DNA of 64,000 nucleotides from CALKWS01 sp051020515 (lineage in GTDB: Bacteria; Actinomycetota; Actinomycetes; Actinomycetales; Beutenbergiaceae), in assembly GCF_051020515.1 (NCBI RefSeq), contig NZ_CP194857.1, forward strand, positions 2,852,001 through 2,916,000, given 5' to 3'. Positions within the stretch are counted from its first letter, which is position 1. Every line of letters starts with the position of its first letter. A program made the position numbers and the translations under genes. This document shows, piece after piece, positions 56,358 through 64,000 of the stretch. The notes beneath the pieces are model-generated. The model was not told where the DNA came from. It did not search any database and saw nothing but the letters and a program-made list of their open reading frames with translations.

Positions 56358-57653
56358 ATGCAGGAAATCAGCAGACGCAGTCTTCTGGTACTGGCCGGAG
56401 CCGTGACCGGCGCCGGTGTGCTCGCCGCTTGCGGTGGGGTTGCCGGCGGGGGTGGCAACGCCTCCGGAAGCATCCGATATGCGTTCTGGGGAAACGACCA
56501 GCGCCGCGAGCGGTACGCGGAGGGCCTCGCCTCACTGCAGGAGGACTACCCGGACATCGACCTCAATATCGAGTTCGCCGACTACGGTGCGTTCCAGGAG
56601 CGGATGACGACGCAGATGGCAGCCGGCGACGTGGCGGACATCTTCTGGGTCCCCTCGCCGCAAGTCCTGACGTACCACGCCAACGGGCTCTACCGGCGAC
56701 TGGATGACCTGGACTCCCTGGACCTGTCCGACTTCAGCGACCAGGACATCGAGGACTTCAAGCTGGATGGTGAGTACAACACCATGCCGCACGGTTCCTC
56801 GATCCCGGTTGTGCGGTACAACCACACCTTCGCCGAGGAGGATGGGGTGGAACTGCCCGAGGACTGGTCCTGGGACTGGATCGCGGAGTTCGCGGTGGAT
56901 TACACCGAGAACAACCCGCACGGGCGGCGCGCCCTGCCCTTCGGTGCCCACTTCGACCTGCCCTTCGAGGGCTGGCTGCGCCAACGCGGCGAGGATCTGT
57001 GGACCGAGGACGGCCGACCGGGCTTCAGCGAGGACGGCTTGGCCAGTTGGATCGAGTGGTGGAAGAACCTCCTCGATGCCGGCGCCACCGCCTCGATCAG
57101 CGAACAGGACGGCGTCCAGGTGAGCTGGACCGACGTGGGCGATGACTGCCTGTTGTGGTTCGGGAACTCCAATCACATCGTCGACGAGGCGCCCATGTAC
57201 CCCGATTACGAGTTCCGCCTGCGGAACCTGCCGATCGCCTCCGACGCCGTCGAGGGACACCAGTACCTGTACTTCCCGCGGATGGCGATCTACTCCGGCC
57301 TGGAGGACGACCAGGCCGAGTTGGCCGGGCACGTGCTGACCTACTGCAGCTCGAACGTGGCGATGCAGCAGAGCGTCGGGCTGTCCATGGGTGTGCCACC
57401 CAACCCCCGTGTGGCCCAGGAGTACGAGGAGTTCGCCAACGACGTGGAACTGGAGATGATCCGGGTCGTCAACCACGACCGTGAGGTGCCGAACCGGCGG
57501 CCCCGCTACGAGGCACCTCCGGGCAGTGGTACCTGGCGGGACGTGATGGAGCGGGTCCTGGAAGAGGTCACGCTGGGTGACACCAGCGTTTCCGAAGCCG
57601 CCGCCTCCATGATCGAAGAGGTCACCCGCAGTATCGACCGCGCGGCGGACTGA
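56358..57653 (+). CDS. CUT1 sugar ABC transporter, substrate-binding lipoprotein
   Basis: 431 aa, family-1 extracellular solute-binding protein. A twin-arginine-like lipoprotein signal: SRRSLLVLAGAVTGAGVLAA then C at residue 25. IRYAFWGNDQRRERYAEGLA and MTTQMAAGDVADIFWVPSP are the usual first-lobe segments; VWRDVMERVLEEV-type helices are at the C-terminus. AAGGGAG before the ATG. Captures an oligosaccharide at the outer face and delivers it to the two permeases that follow. No ATPase gene is in the cluster, so a shared MsmK/MsiK-type ATPase elsewhere is expected. Confidence 0.88.
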   Translation: MQEISRRSLLVLAGAVTGAGVLAACGGVAGGGGNASGSIRYAFWGNDQRRERYAEGLASLQEDYPDIDLNIEFADYGAFQERMTTQMAAGDVADIFWVPSPQVLTYHANGLYRRLDDLDSLDLSDFSDQDIEDFKLDGEYNTMPHGSSIPVVRYNHTFAEEDGVELPEDWSWDWIAEFAVDYTENNPHGRRALPFGAHFDLPFEGWLRQRGEDLWTEDGRPGFSEDGLASWIEWWKNLLDAGATASISEQDGVQVSWTDVGDDCLLWFGNSNHIVDEAPMYPDYEFRLRNLPIASDAVEGHQYLYFPRMAIYSGLEDDQAELAGHVLTYCSSNVAMQQSVGLSMGVPPNPRVAQEYEEFANDVELEMIRVVNHDREVPNRRPRYEAPPGSGTWRDVMERVLEEVTLGDTSVSEAAASMIEEVTRSIDRAAD

Positions 57654-57661
57654 CCCACACC

Positions 57662-58615
57662 ATGGCCCAGAGCACATCGGCACGGACCGAGACTCTTCGC
57701 CCTCCACCCGACGAGGCCGGGGAGCGCAAGGGCAGGAGAAGTGTGCGGCGCCAGGAAGGCGCTGCACACCTCTTCATGCTTCCCTGGCTCGTCGGGCTGG
57801 TGGTGATCACCTCCATCCCGATGCTGGCCTCGCTCTACCTGTCCTTCACCGACTACAACATCCTGAGCTCGCCGACCTTCGTCGGGGCGGAGAACTATCA
57901 GCGGCTCCTCGACGACGTGCGGTTCTGGAACGCTTCGCGCGTCACCGTCATGTACGTGCTGATCTCGGTACCGCTGCAACTCGCTTTCGCCCTCGCGATC
58001 GCCCTGGTGCTCGACAAGGGTCTCAAGGGCCTCACGATCTACCGGAGCGCCTACTACCTGCCCTCGCTCCTCGGCGGAAGCGTGGCGGTGGCCGTGCTCT
58101 GGCGCCAGATCTTCGGTCACAACGGCCTGGTGAACCAGGTGCTCGGACTCATCGGAATCGAGGGGACGAACTGGTTGCAGAACCCCTCCACGTCGCTGTC
58201 CACCCTCATCGTGCTCAACGTGTGGACGTTCGGTTCCCCCATGGTGATCTTCCTGGCCGGGCTGCGCCAGATCCCGGAGGAACTCTACGAAGCGGCGCGC
58301 GTCGACGGGGCCTCGGTGGTCCGGCAGTTTCGCAGCATCACCATCCCACTACTCACCCCGATCATCTTCTTCAACCTCATCCTGCAGACGATCGGCTCGT
58401 TCCAGGCGTTCACCCAGGCGCACGTGGTCAGTGGTGGGACCGGTGGGCCGATGGACTCCACGCTCTTCTACACCCTGTACATCTACCAACAGGCCTTCGT
58501 GAACTTCGATATGGGGTTCGCCTCGGCGCTGGCATGGGTGCTCCTGGTGGTGATCGGTCTGATCACGGCGGTGCACTTCACCCTGTCCAAGTACTGGGTG
58601 TTCTACGGAGACTGA
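57662..58615 (+). CDS. CUT1 sugar ABC transporter permease (MalF/UgpA-like)
   Basis: 317 aa, six membrane helices. HLFMLPWLVGLVVITSIPML starts helix 1; SLYLSFTDYNILSSPTFVGA is the typical post-helix element; the EAA loop is EELYEAARVDGASVVRQFRS then ITIPLLTP. Starts eight bases after the binding-protein stop; the next gene begins one base after its own stop. Intact. Confidence 0.92.
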   Translation: MAQSTSARTETLRPPPDEAGERKGRRSVRRQEGAAHLFMLPWLVGLVVITSIPMLASLYLSFTDYNILSSPTFVGAENYQRLLDDVRFWNASRVTVMYVLISVPLQLAFALAIALVLDKGLKGLTIYRSAYYLPSLLGGSVAVAVLWRQIFGHNGLVNQVLGLIGIEGTNWLQNPSTSLSTLIVLNVWTFGSPMVIFLAGLRQIPEELYEAARVDGASVVRQFRSITIPLLTPIIFFNLILQTIGSFQAFTQAHVVSGGTGGPMDSTLFYTLYIYQQAFVNFDMGFASALAWVLLVVIGLITAVHFTLSKYWVFYGD

Positions 58616-58616
58616 T

Positions 58617-59532
58617 ATGACCACGCAGACAACCCTGGCCACCCCATCGGTGCATAACTCCGGCCCGCCGTCGGCCGCACGGGAGGTTTCTCCGGCGCTG
58701 AAGGCGCGGCGCCGGAACGCCCTGCTGCGCCACATCGGGGCTGATCCTGTTCGGGATCATCATGCTGTACCCGCTGGTCTGGATGGGCGTGAGCGCCTTC
58801 AAGCCCTCGCACCTCGTCCTCACCGACCCCAGCATCATCCCCACCGAGGTGACCCTGGAGAACTTCCGCCAGGGCTGGCACGTGGCCGGTTATCCGTTCC
58901 TGGTGTTCTTCGGCAACTCACTCGTGATCGCGGTGAGCTGCATCATCGGCAACCTGTTCGCCTGCTCGCTGACGGCCTACGCACTGGCCCGGCTGGACTT
59001 CCGGGCCCGGAAGATCTACTTCGCGATCGTGCTGGTCTCGGTGATGCTCCCGATGCACGCCACGATGATCCCGCAGTACATCGTGTTCTCCAACCTGGGC
59101 CTGGTGAACACCTTCGTGCCGCTGATCCTGCCCAAATTCCTGGCCACCGACGCCTTCTTCATCTTCTTGATGGTGCAGTTCATCCGCGGGATCCCGCGGG
59201 AGTTGGACCAAGCCGCCGCCATCGACGGAGCCGGGCCGTTCCGAACCTTCTGGTACGTCGTGTTCCCGTTGATGCGTCCGGCGCTGATCACCACCGCGAT
59301 CTTCACCTTCATCTGGACCTGGAATGACTTCTTTGGTCAACTGATCTACCTGACCAGTGCCCCGGTCTACACCGTGCCGGTCGCACTGAACGCGCTGGTG
59401 GACTCCGAATCCGCCCAGGGAACCGGGACCCTGATGGCGATGTCCTTGCTCTCACTGGTCCCGATCCTGTGCTTCTTCGCCTTCGCGCAGAAATACCTGA
59501 TCCGCGGCATCGCCACCACCGGCCTGAAGTGA
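58617..59532 (+). CDS. CUT1 sugar ABC transporter permease (MalG/UgpE-like) (frameshifted near the start)
   Basis: About 304 aa. The first ~40 residues (ATG 58617 to RRRNALLRHIG) and the rest (LILFGIIMLYPLVWMGVSAF onward) are in different frames, joined at the G run 58737-58740. Six helices; EAA loop PRELDQAAAIDGAGPFRTFW; end FAQKYLIRGIATTGLK. The stop overlaps the GTG of the third hydrolase gene (GTGA). Confidence 0.87.
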
Positions 59533-61724
59533 ACCCGACGCGAGCCGACCAGGTGCCGTGGTACGAACGGACGCTGCGGTGGGGCCAGACGAACCTGACC
59601 GAGATCGACCCGCAGCGCTACGACCACGCCTTCTGGGAGCGGCAGTGGGAGCGGACCGCGGTCCAGGGCCTGATCATCAACGCCGGTGGCATCGTGGCGT
59701 ACTACCCCACCGAGGTTCCCTGGCACTACCGCACGCCGTTCCTGGGCGGGCGGGACCTGTTCGGCGAGATCGCGGAACGGGCGCGGGCGAAGGGCTTGTC
59801 CGTCGTGGCCCGGATGGACTGCAACCGGGCCGGGGAGGAGTTCTACGCCCAGGAGCCGGACTGGTTCTGTGTCGACGCCGGCGGTGAGCCCTACCGCGCC
59901 GGTGACCGGTACATCTCCTGCATCCACAGCCCGTACTACACGGACTACATCCCGCAGATCCTGACCGAGGTGGTGAAGGGGTACGCGCCCGATGGGTTCG
60001 CGGACAACAGCTGGAGCGGCCTGACCCGCAGCAGTATCTGCTACTGCCGGCACTGCCGGGAGGGCTTCGAGCAGCACGCCGGCCGCCCGCTGCCGGCCGC
60101 GCAGGACTGGGATGATCCGGCGTACCGGGCGTGGATCGAGTGGAACTACGATCGCCGGATCCTGATCTGGGACCACTTCAACGCCGTCACCACCGCCGCC
60201 GGTGGACCGCACTGCCGGTGGATCGGGATGAACAGCGCCCAGATGGCCGACCAGGCCGAGTGCTTCCGGGACCTGGGCAGGATCGCGCAGCGGACGCCGC
60301 TGGTGTTCATCGACCATCAACGGCGTCAGGAAGCCACCGGCTTCCAGGCCAATGCCCATACCGGCAAACTGGTCCACGAACTGCTCGGGTGGCGGGGACG
60401 CACCGCGGAGAGCATGGCGATGTACAACCACTACACCCCCTCGTTCCGGCGGGCCAGCGCACCGGAACCGGAGGCGCGGATGTGGGCGGTGGCCGGCATG
60501 GCCGGGGGCATCCTGCCCTGGTGGCACCACATCGGCGCCACGCACGAGGACCGACGCCAGTACGAGATCGCGCCGCTGCTGTGGTCCTGGCACCAGCGGG
60601 CCCAGCAGCACCTGGTGGACCGCGAGGCCGCGGCCAACGTCGGCATCCTGTGGTCCCAGCGCAGTTACGACTTCTACGGTCGCGGCGAGGGCCGGGTGCG
60701 AAGCCAGGCACCCTACGACGGCGTCCTGCACGGGCTGTTACGGGAACGGATCGACTACCGGGCGGTGCACGAAAGTCGCCTCGATCACGTCCTGACCGAC
60801 CTGGACGTGCTGATCCTGCCCAACGTCGGGGCGCTGTCGGACGAGGACGCCGAACGGATCCGGCACTTCGTGCGCGGTGGTGGCGCCTTGGTCGCAACGG
60901 GTGAGACCAGCCTGTACGACGAGCACGGGGCGGTCCGTCGTGACTTCGCCCTGGCGGACCTGTTCGGTGTCCGCGCGCAGCACCGGCATCACGGTGCGGT
61001 CTCGCTGCCGGACGTCTCCTGGGAGGTCTCTCCGGCCCACACCTACCTGCAACTTGTCCGGGGTGATGACAAGGACGGTGGACATCCACTGCTCAGCGGG
61101 TTCGAGCAGACCGACCAGGTTCCCTTCGGCGGGCGGCTTGAGTGCGTCGAGCCCCGTGGCGCACGGGTGCTGGCCGCCTTCGTGGCCCCGTTCCCGGCGT
61201 ATCCACCGGAGACGTCGTGGCAGCGCGATGCCGCGACCGACCTTCCCGCTGTGGTCACCCATCAGGTAGCGCAGGGGCGCGTGGTCTATTTCCCTGCGGA
61301 CGTGGACCGGTTGTTCGGGCGCGGCCTGCAACCCGATCACGCCCGGCTGCTGGGCAATGCGATCCGGTGGGCCGGGCGGGGACGGCTCGCGGCGACCTAC
61401 ACCGGTGTCGGAACCGTGGATCTGCACCTGTACCGCCAGCATGATCGCTACATCGTGCACCTGGTCAACCTCAGCGGCGCGGGCGCCTGGCGGATGCCGA
61501 TGCATGAGGACATCCCGATCGGACCGATCACAGTCGTGATCGACCATGCCGTGGCAGGAGATGGTGGCCGGCAGCCAACCGGATACACCGCCCGAACGCT
61601 GGTGGGCGGGGCCGACCTCCCTGTTCATCAGGACGGCACCCGCATCCACATCGACGTCCCGCGGGTGATCGACCACGAGGTTCTGGTGCTCAACCCGACC
61701 GCTCTCGCCGACGACGAGAAGTGA
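59529..61724 (+). CDS. Predicted glycoside hydrolase, GHL6 type (paralogue 3)
   Basis: 731 aa. The TIM barrel has GLIINAGGIVAYYPTEVPWH, VVARMDCNRAGEEFYAQEPD then WFCVDAGG, SYSPYY-like SCIHSPYYTDYIPQILTEVV and SICYCRHCREGFEQHA, the C-x-C-x2-C zinc-like cluster. Then NAGGILPWWHHI-like GMAGGILPWWHHIGATHEDR and a trimerisation-like domain (VLILPNVGALSDEDAERIRH then FVRGGG). Coupled to the permease by a 4-base overlap. Similar in length and plan to paralogue 1, but with the cysteine motif of paralogue 2. No signal peptide. Confidence 0.72.
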   Translation: MNPTRADQVPWYERTLRWGQTNLTEIDPQRYDHAFWERQWERTAVQGLIINAGGIVAYYPTEVPWHYRTPFLGGRDLFGEIAERARAKGLSVVARMDCNRAGEEFYAQEPDWFCVDAGGEPYRAGDRYISCIHSPYYTDYIPQILTEVVKGYAPDGFADNSWSGLTRSSICYCRHCREGFEQHAGRPLPAAQDWDDPAYRAWIEWNYDRRILIWDHFNAVTTAAGGPHCRWIGMNSAQMADQAECFRDLGRIAQRTPLVFIDHQRRQEATGFQANAHTGKLVHELLGWRGRTAESMAMYNHYTPSFRRASAPEPEARMWAVAGMAGGILPWWHHIGATHEDRRQYEIAPLLWSWHQRAQQHLVDREAAANVGILWSQRSYDFYGRGEGRVRSQAPYDGVLHGLLRERIDYRAVHESRLDHVLTDLDVLILPNVGALSDEDAERIRHFVRGGGALVATGETSLYDEHGAVRRDFALADLFGVRAQHRHHGAVSLPDVSWEVSPAHTYLQLVRGDDKDGGHPLLSGFEQTDQVPFGGRLECVEPRGARVLAAFVAPFPAYPPETSWQRDAATDLPAVVTHQVAQGRVVYFPADVDRLFGRGLQPDHARLLGNAIRWAGRGRLAATYTGVGTVDLHLYRQHDRYIVHLVNLSGAGAWRMPMHEDIPIGPITVVIDHAVAGDGGRQPTGYTARTLVGGADLPVHQDGTRIHIDVPRVIDHEVLVLNPTALADDEK

Positions 61725-61769
61725 GTGGCGGCACAGGGTCACACCCGCCCACTGCGCAAGAATGTCCTC

Positions 61770-62528
61770 ATGAGCACCAATCCCTTCAGCCTGTCCGGAC
61801 GCACCGCGGTCGTGACCGGAGGTCGGCGCGGGATCGGTCAGGGCGCCACCCGGGCGCTCCTGGCCGCCGGCGCCGACGTCGTCGTCCTCGCCCGCCAGGA
61901 CGTGCCCGCCGAGGATCGCGACTACGCCGCCTCGCTCCGGCGGAACCTGACCGAGCACCGGGTGGACCTGGGCGACCGGAGCGCCACCGAGCAGGTGGTG
62001 CAGGCCGTGCTGGACGAGCACCAGGTGGACATCCTGGTCAACAACGCCGGGGTCCAGGCCCGCCACTCCGCGGTCGACTTCCCGATGCAGGACTGGGAGC
62101 GGGTGATCGACATCAACCTGCGCGCGGTGTTCCAGTTGTGCCAGGACTTCGGGCGCCCGATGCTGCAGCGCGGTGAGGGCAAGATCATCAACATCGCCTC
62201 GCTGACCTCCTTCCAGGGCGGGCTGAACATCCCCGCCTACGCCGCCAGCAAGGGCGCGGTGGCGCAACTGACCAAGTCGCTGTGCAACGAGTGGGCCGGG
62301 CAAGGCGTGAACGTCAACGCGCTCGCACCGGGTTACATCGCCACCGACATCAACGCGGAGTTGCGCGACGACGAAGCCCGTTACGCCGAGTTGTCCGGGC
62401 GCATCCCCGCCGGGCGTTGGGGCACCCCGGCCGATATCGGCCACGCGGTGGTGTTCCTGGCCTCCCCAGGGGCCTCATACGTGCACGGTGAGGTGCTCGT
62501 CGTCGACGGTGGGTGGATGGCCCACTGA
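61770..62528 (+). CDS. Short-chain dehydrogenase (KduD/2-deoxy-gluconate 3-dehydrogenase-like)
   Basis: 252 aa. Cofactor motif TGGRRGIG (17-24), NNAG near 92, and the Ser-Tyr-Lys set in IASLTSFQGGLNIPAYAASK. The closing segment GEVLVVDGGWMAH is typical. The start TNPFSLSGRTAVVTG favours the ATG at 61770; a GTG at 61725 would add 15 residues. It follows the third hydrolase by 45 bases and probably oxidises or reduces a ketone of the released sugar or sugar acid. Confidence 0.85.
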   Translation: MSTNPFSLSGRTAVVTGGRRGIGQGATRALLAAGADVVVLARQDVPAEDRDYAASLRRNLTEHRVDLGDRSATEQVVQAVLDEHQVDILVNNAGVQARHSAVDFPMQDWERVIDINLRAVFQLCQDFGRPMLQRGEGKIINIASLTSFQGGLNIPAYAASKGAVAQLTKSLCNEWAGQGVNVNALAPGYIATDINAELRDDEARYAELSGRIPAGRWGTPADIGHAVVFLASPGASYVHGEVLVVDGGWMAH

Positions 62529-62531
62529 GCT

Positions 62532-62543
62532 CCGGGCGCCCGG
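62532..62543. terminator. Hairpin between convergent genes
   Basis: CCGGGCGCCCGG, a perfect palindrome three bases after the dehydrogenase stop and three before the stop of the DUF1801 gene. Confidence 0.4.
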
Positions 62544-62546
62544 GCC

Positions 62547-62973
62547 TTACATCTTCTCGCCGGGTAAGGCGCTGGCCTGCTCGATCCACGAGCGCAGTTG
62601 CGCCTCGTCCACGTCCTCGTCCTGGCCGATGTCGAGGTAGCGGACCTCCGGGTGCTTCGAGGCCTTCGGCGGCACCGGATCCAGTGAGGTGCCCTTGAGG
62701 AACTGCACCTGCACGTACCTGGTGTAGCACCGGAAGGAAGGAGAGGAAGTAGCCCTCATCCCCGCTGCCGTAGAACGGCTGGTTCCATTTCACCGCCTTC
62801 CGTACCTGCGGCACGGCCTCGCCGATCAGGTCATCGAGGCGGCGGCCGATCTGGTGCTTCCAGCCGGGCATGGCGCGGATGTAGTCCTGCACCGGTCCGT
62901 CGCCCTCGCCCTTGGGGATCTGCGGGTTTCCACCAGACAGGAGCCGCGGTCCGGTGTTGTCATCGTCAGACAT
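62547..62973 (-). CDS. DUF1801-domain protein (frameshifted)
   Basis: About 141 aa. GDGPVQDYIRAMPGWKHQIG, VPQVRKAVKWNQPFYG and EGYFLSF are in one frame. RCYTRYVQVQFLKGTSLDPV then PPKASKHPEVRYLDIG and SWIEQASALPGEKM are in another. The join at 62732-62742 holds TTCCTTCC; removing one CTTC repeat restores LSFRCYTRYV. DUF1801 (YdhG/YobT-like) is an iron-chaperone-like fold of unknown role. ATG 62973. Confidence 0.8.
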
Positions 62974-63033
62974 GTCTCACCTCCGTGCCCCGGCCGTGCC
63001 CCTGGGCGGCACGACGCCGGTACGGCCCGGATG

Positions 63034-63772
63034 CTACGCCAGGTGAGCGCCGCCGTCGACGGGCACCACGGTGCCGGTGACGTAGTCCTGCCCCAGCAGC
63101 GCCAGGCAGGCCTGCGCCACGTCCTGCGGCGTACCGGTCCTGCCCAGCAGTGACCGGGCGGCCGCGCCCTCACGGGCCTGTGGCCACCGCGCGGTCCACC
63201 GGGTGTCGATGAAACCCGGTGCCACCGCGTTGACGCGCACGGTCGGCGCCAGTGCCTTGGCGAGCAACTTCGTGGTGTGGTTCAGGGAGGCCTTCATCGC
63301 CGCATAGGGAATGGAACTACCCCTGGGTTCCACCCCGGCGATCGAGGTGATGTTGATGATGCTGCCGCCACCCCTGCTGCTGCATCAGTGGCGCGCACTC
63401 CTGGACCATGTGCCACGCGCCGAGCACGTTGCCCTGCAGCATCGCCGTCCAGACTTCATCGGTGGCCGAGGCGAGGTCGTCGTGGGCGATCTGCCTTGTC
63501 ACCCCGGCGTTGTTCACCAGGATGTCCACCCGGCCCCAGCGCTCGACCGCGGCCCGGGCCAGGTCGGCAGCCTCGCCGGGCACGGTGACGTCGGCGCGCA
63601 GGTAAGCGGCGTCGTCGTACTGCGTGGTGAGATCCGGGCCCTCCCAGTCGCTGGACCTGGAGTTGCACAGTACCCGGGCGCCCCGGTCCAGCAAGGCTCG
63701 CGCAATTGCGTAGCCGATCCCGGTGGTCGAGCCGGTCACGATCGCGGTCAGGCCGTCGAATTGGTGTGGCAC
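63034..63772 (-). CDS. Short-chain dehydrogenase/reductase (frameshifted)
   Basis: About 246 aa. TGSTTGIGYAIARALLDRG (cofactor loop), DILVNNAGVTRQ, then after a frame change at 63369-63375 IINITSIAG...SSIPYAAMKASLNHTTKLL (Ser and Y-x3-K). Ends GQDYVTGTVVPVDGGAHLA. FabG-like sugar or 3-oxo acid reductase. It is preceded, 32 bases upstream, by the end of an enolase-superfamily gene and probably forms an operon with it: acid dehydratase plus dehydrogenase. Confidence 0.83.
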
Positions 63773-63804
63773 GTGCTGCTCCGTTCTTCAGGCGGCGGAC
63801 TGGC

Positions 63805-64000
63805 TCAGCGACTCACCGTGGCCGAGGCCGTGGTGTAGTGGCGGAGCACATCCTCGTCGATCTGCACACCCAGCCCCGGACCTTGCGGCACCGCGACCGA
63901 GCCGTCGGTGAGGGGGAACCCCTCGGTGAGCAGGTCATCGCGAAGGGCGTTGGGGCTGCGGTCGTACTCGATCACCGGGGCGTTCTCCAGCGGAACCGGG
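63805..64000 (-). CDS. Enolase-superfamily sugar-acid dehydratase, C-terminal end (cut by window edge)
   Basis: The last ~64 residues: LENAPVIEYDRSPNALRDDL then LTEGFPLTDGSVAVPQGPGL then GVQIDEDVLRHYTTASATVS. This is the closing part of mandelate-racemase/muconate-lactonising-type enzymes (P-x-G-P-G-L-G-V-x-x-D-E-x-x-L). Members dehydrate aldonic or aldaric acids such as galactonate or galactarate. The active-site barrel lies outside the window. Same strand as and just before the SDR gene. Confidence 0.75.
   Translation of the reverse strand, partial: PVPLENAPVIEYDRSPNALRDDLLTEGFPLTDGSVAVPQGPGLGVQIDEDVLRHYTTASATVSR

Noticed and set aside
60738..62444. 568-codon minus-strand frame
   Set aside because: Opposite a hydrolase gene and an SDR gene with clear motifs; no family pattern of its own.

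Overview
This is high-GC DNA with many GTG starts, frequent ATGA/GTGA gene overlaps, a DUF2510 protein and an actinobacterial-type LexA box. It therefore comes from an actinomycete (Actinomycetota). A Micrococcales-like soil or plant-associated lineage is my guess, but nothing in the window fixes the genus. I see no rRNA, tRNA or CRISPR array.

Layout. 1-5456 (minus): the 5' part of a Gfo/Idh/MocA oxidoreductase and a peptide-type ABC importer (permease, permease-ATPase fusion, ATPase) whose substrate-binding protein has lost its 5' end at a junction with an aminotransferase remnant. 5683-15600: an accessory stretch with a MazG-like pyrophosphohydrolase, a DUF2075 ATPase, an EVE-HNH nuclease, several toxin-antitoxin (TA) modules or remnants, and an IS1634-family insertion sequence flanked by a 128-bp direct repeat. 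15693-25451 (minus): a lipoprotein and a type I restriction-modification operon (HTH/degenerate-methylase protein, hsdM, hsdS, hsdR, then a 301-aa unknown). 25633-36290: small membrane and coiled-coil proteins, more TA modules, an amino-acid permease with a carbon-nitrogen hydrolase, a cation diffusion facilitator and a hemerythrin-domain protein. 36298-46003: a secreted phosphatase, the helicase HrpB, TA remnants and a LexA-controlled DNA polymerase IV.

46114-64000 is a sugar-catabolism region. It holds a nucleoside hydrolase, a gamma-carbonic-anhydrase-like protein, two GntR/FCD regulators, a tartronate-semialdehyde-reductase-like enzyme, glycerate kinase, a hydroxypyruvate-isomerase-like enzyme, three paralogous predicted glycoside hydrolases (GHL6 type) wrapped around a CUT1 sugar importer, two short-chain dehydrogenases and the end of an enolase-superfamily sugar-acid dehydratase. 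An 11-bp near-palindrome of GntR type recurs in three of its promoters. I infer uptake of an oligosaccharide, cleavage inside the cell, oxidation and dehydration of the sugar acid, and entry through tartronate semialdehyde and glycerate into glycolysis.

Caution: about 19 genes carry one or two frame changes in otherwise well conserved reading frames, often in G/C runs. Uncorrected indels in the assembly are a more likely cause than mass gene decay. I annotate these as single genes and state where the frame changes.
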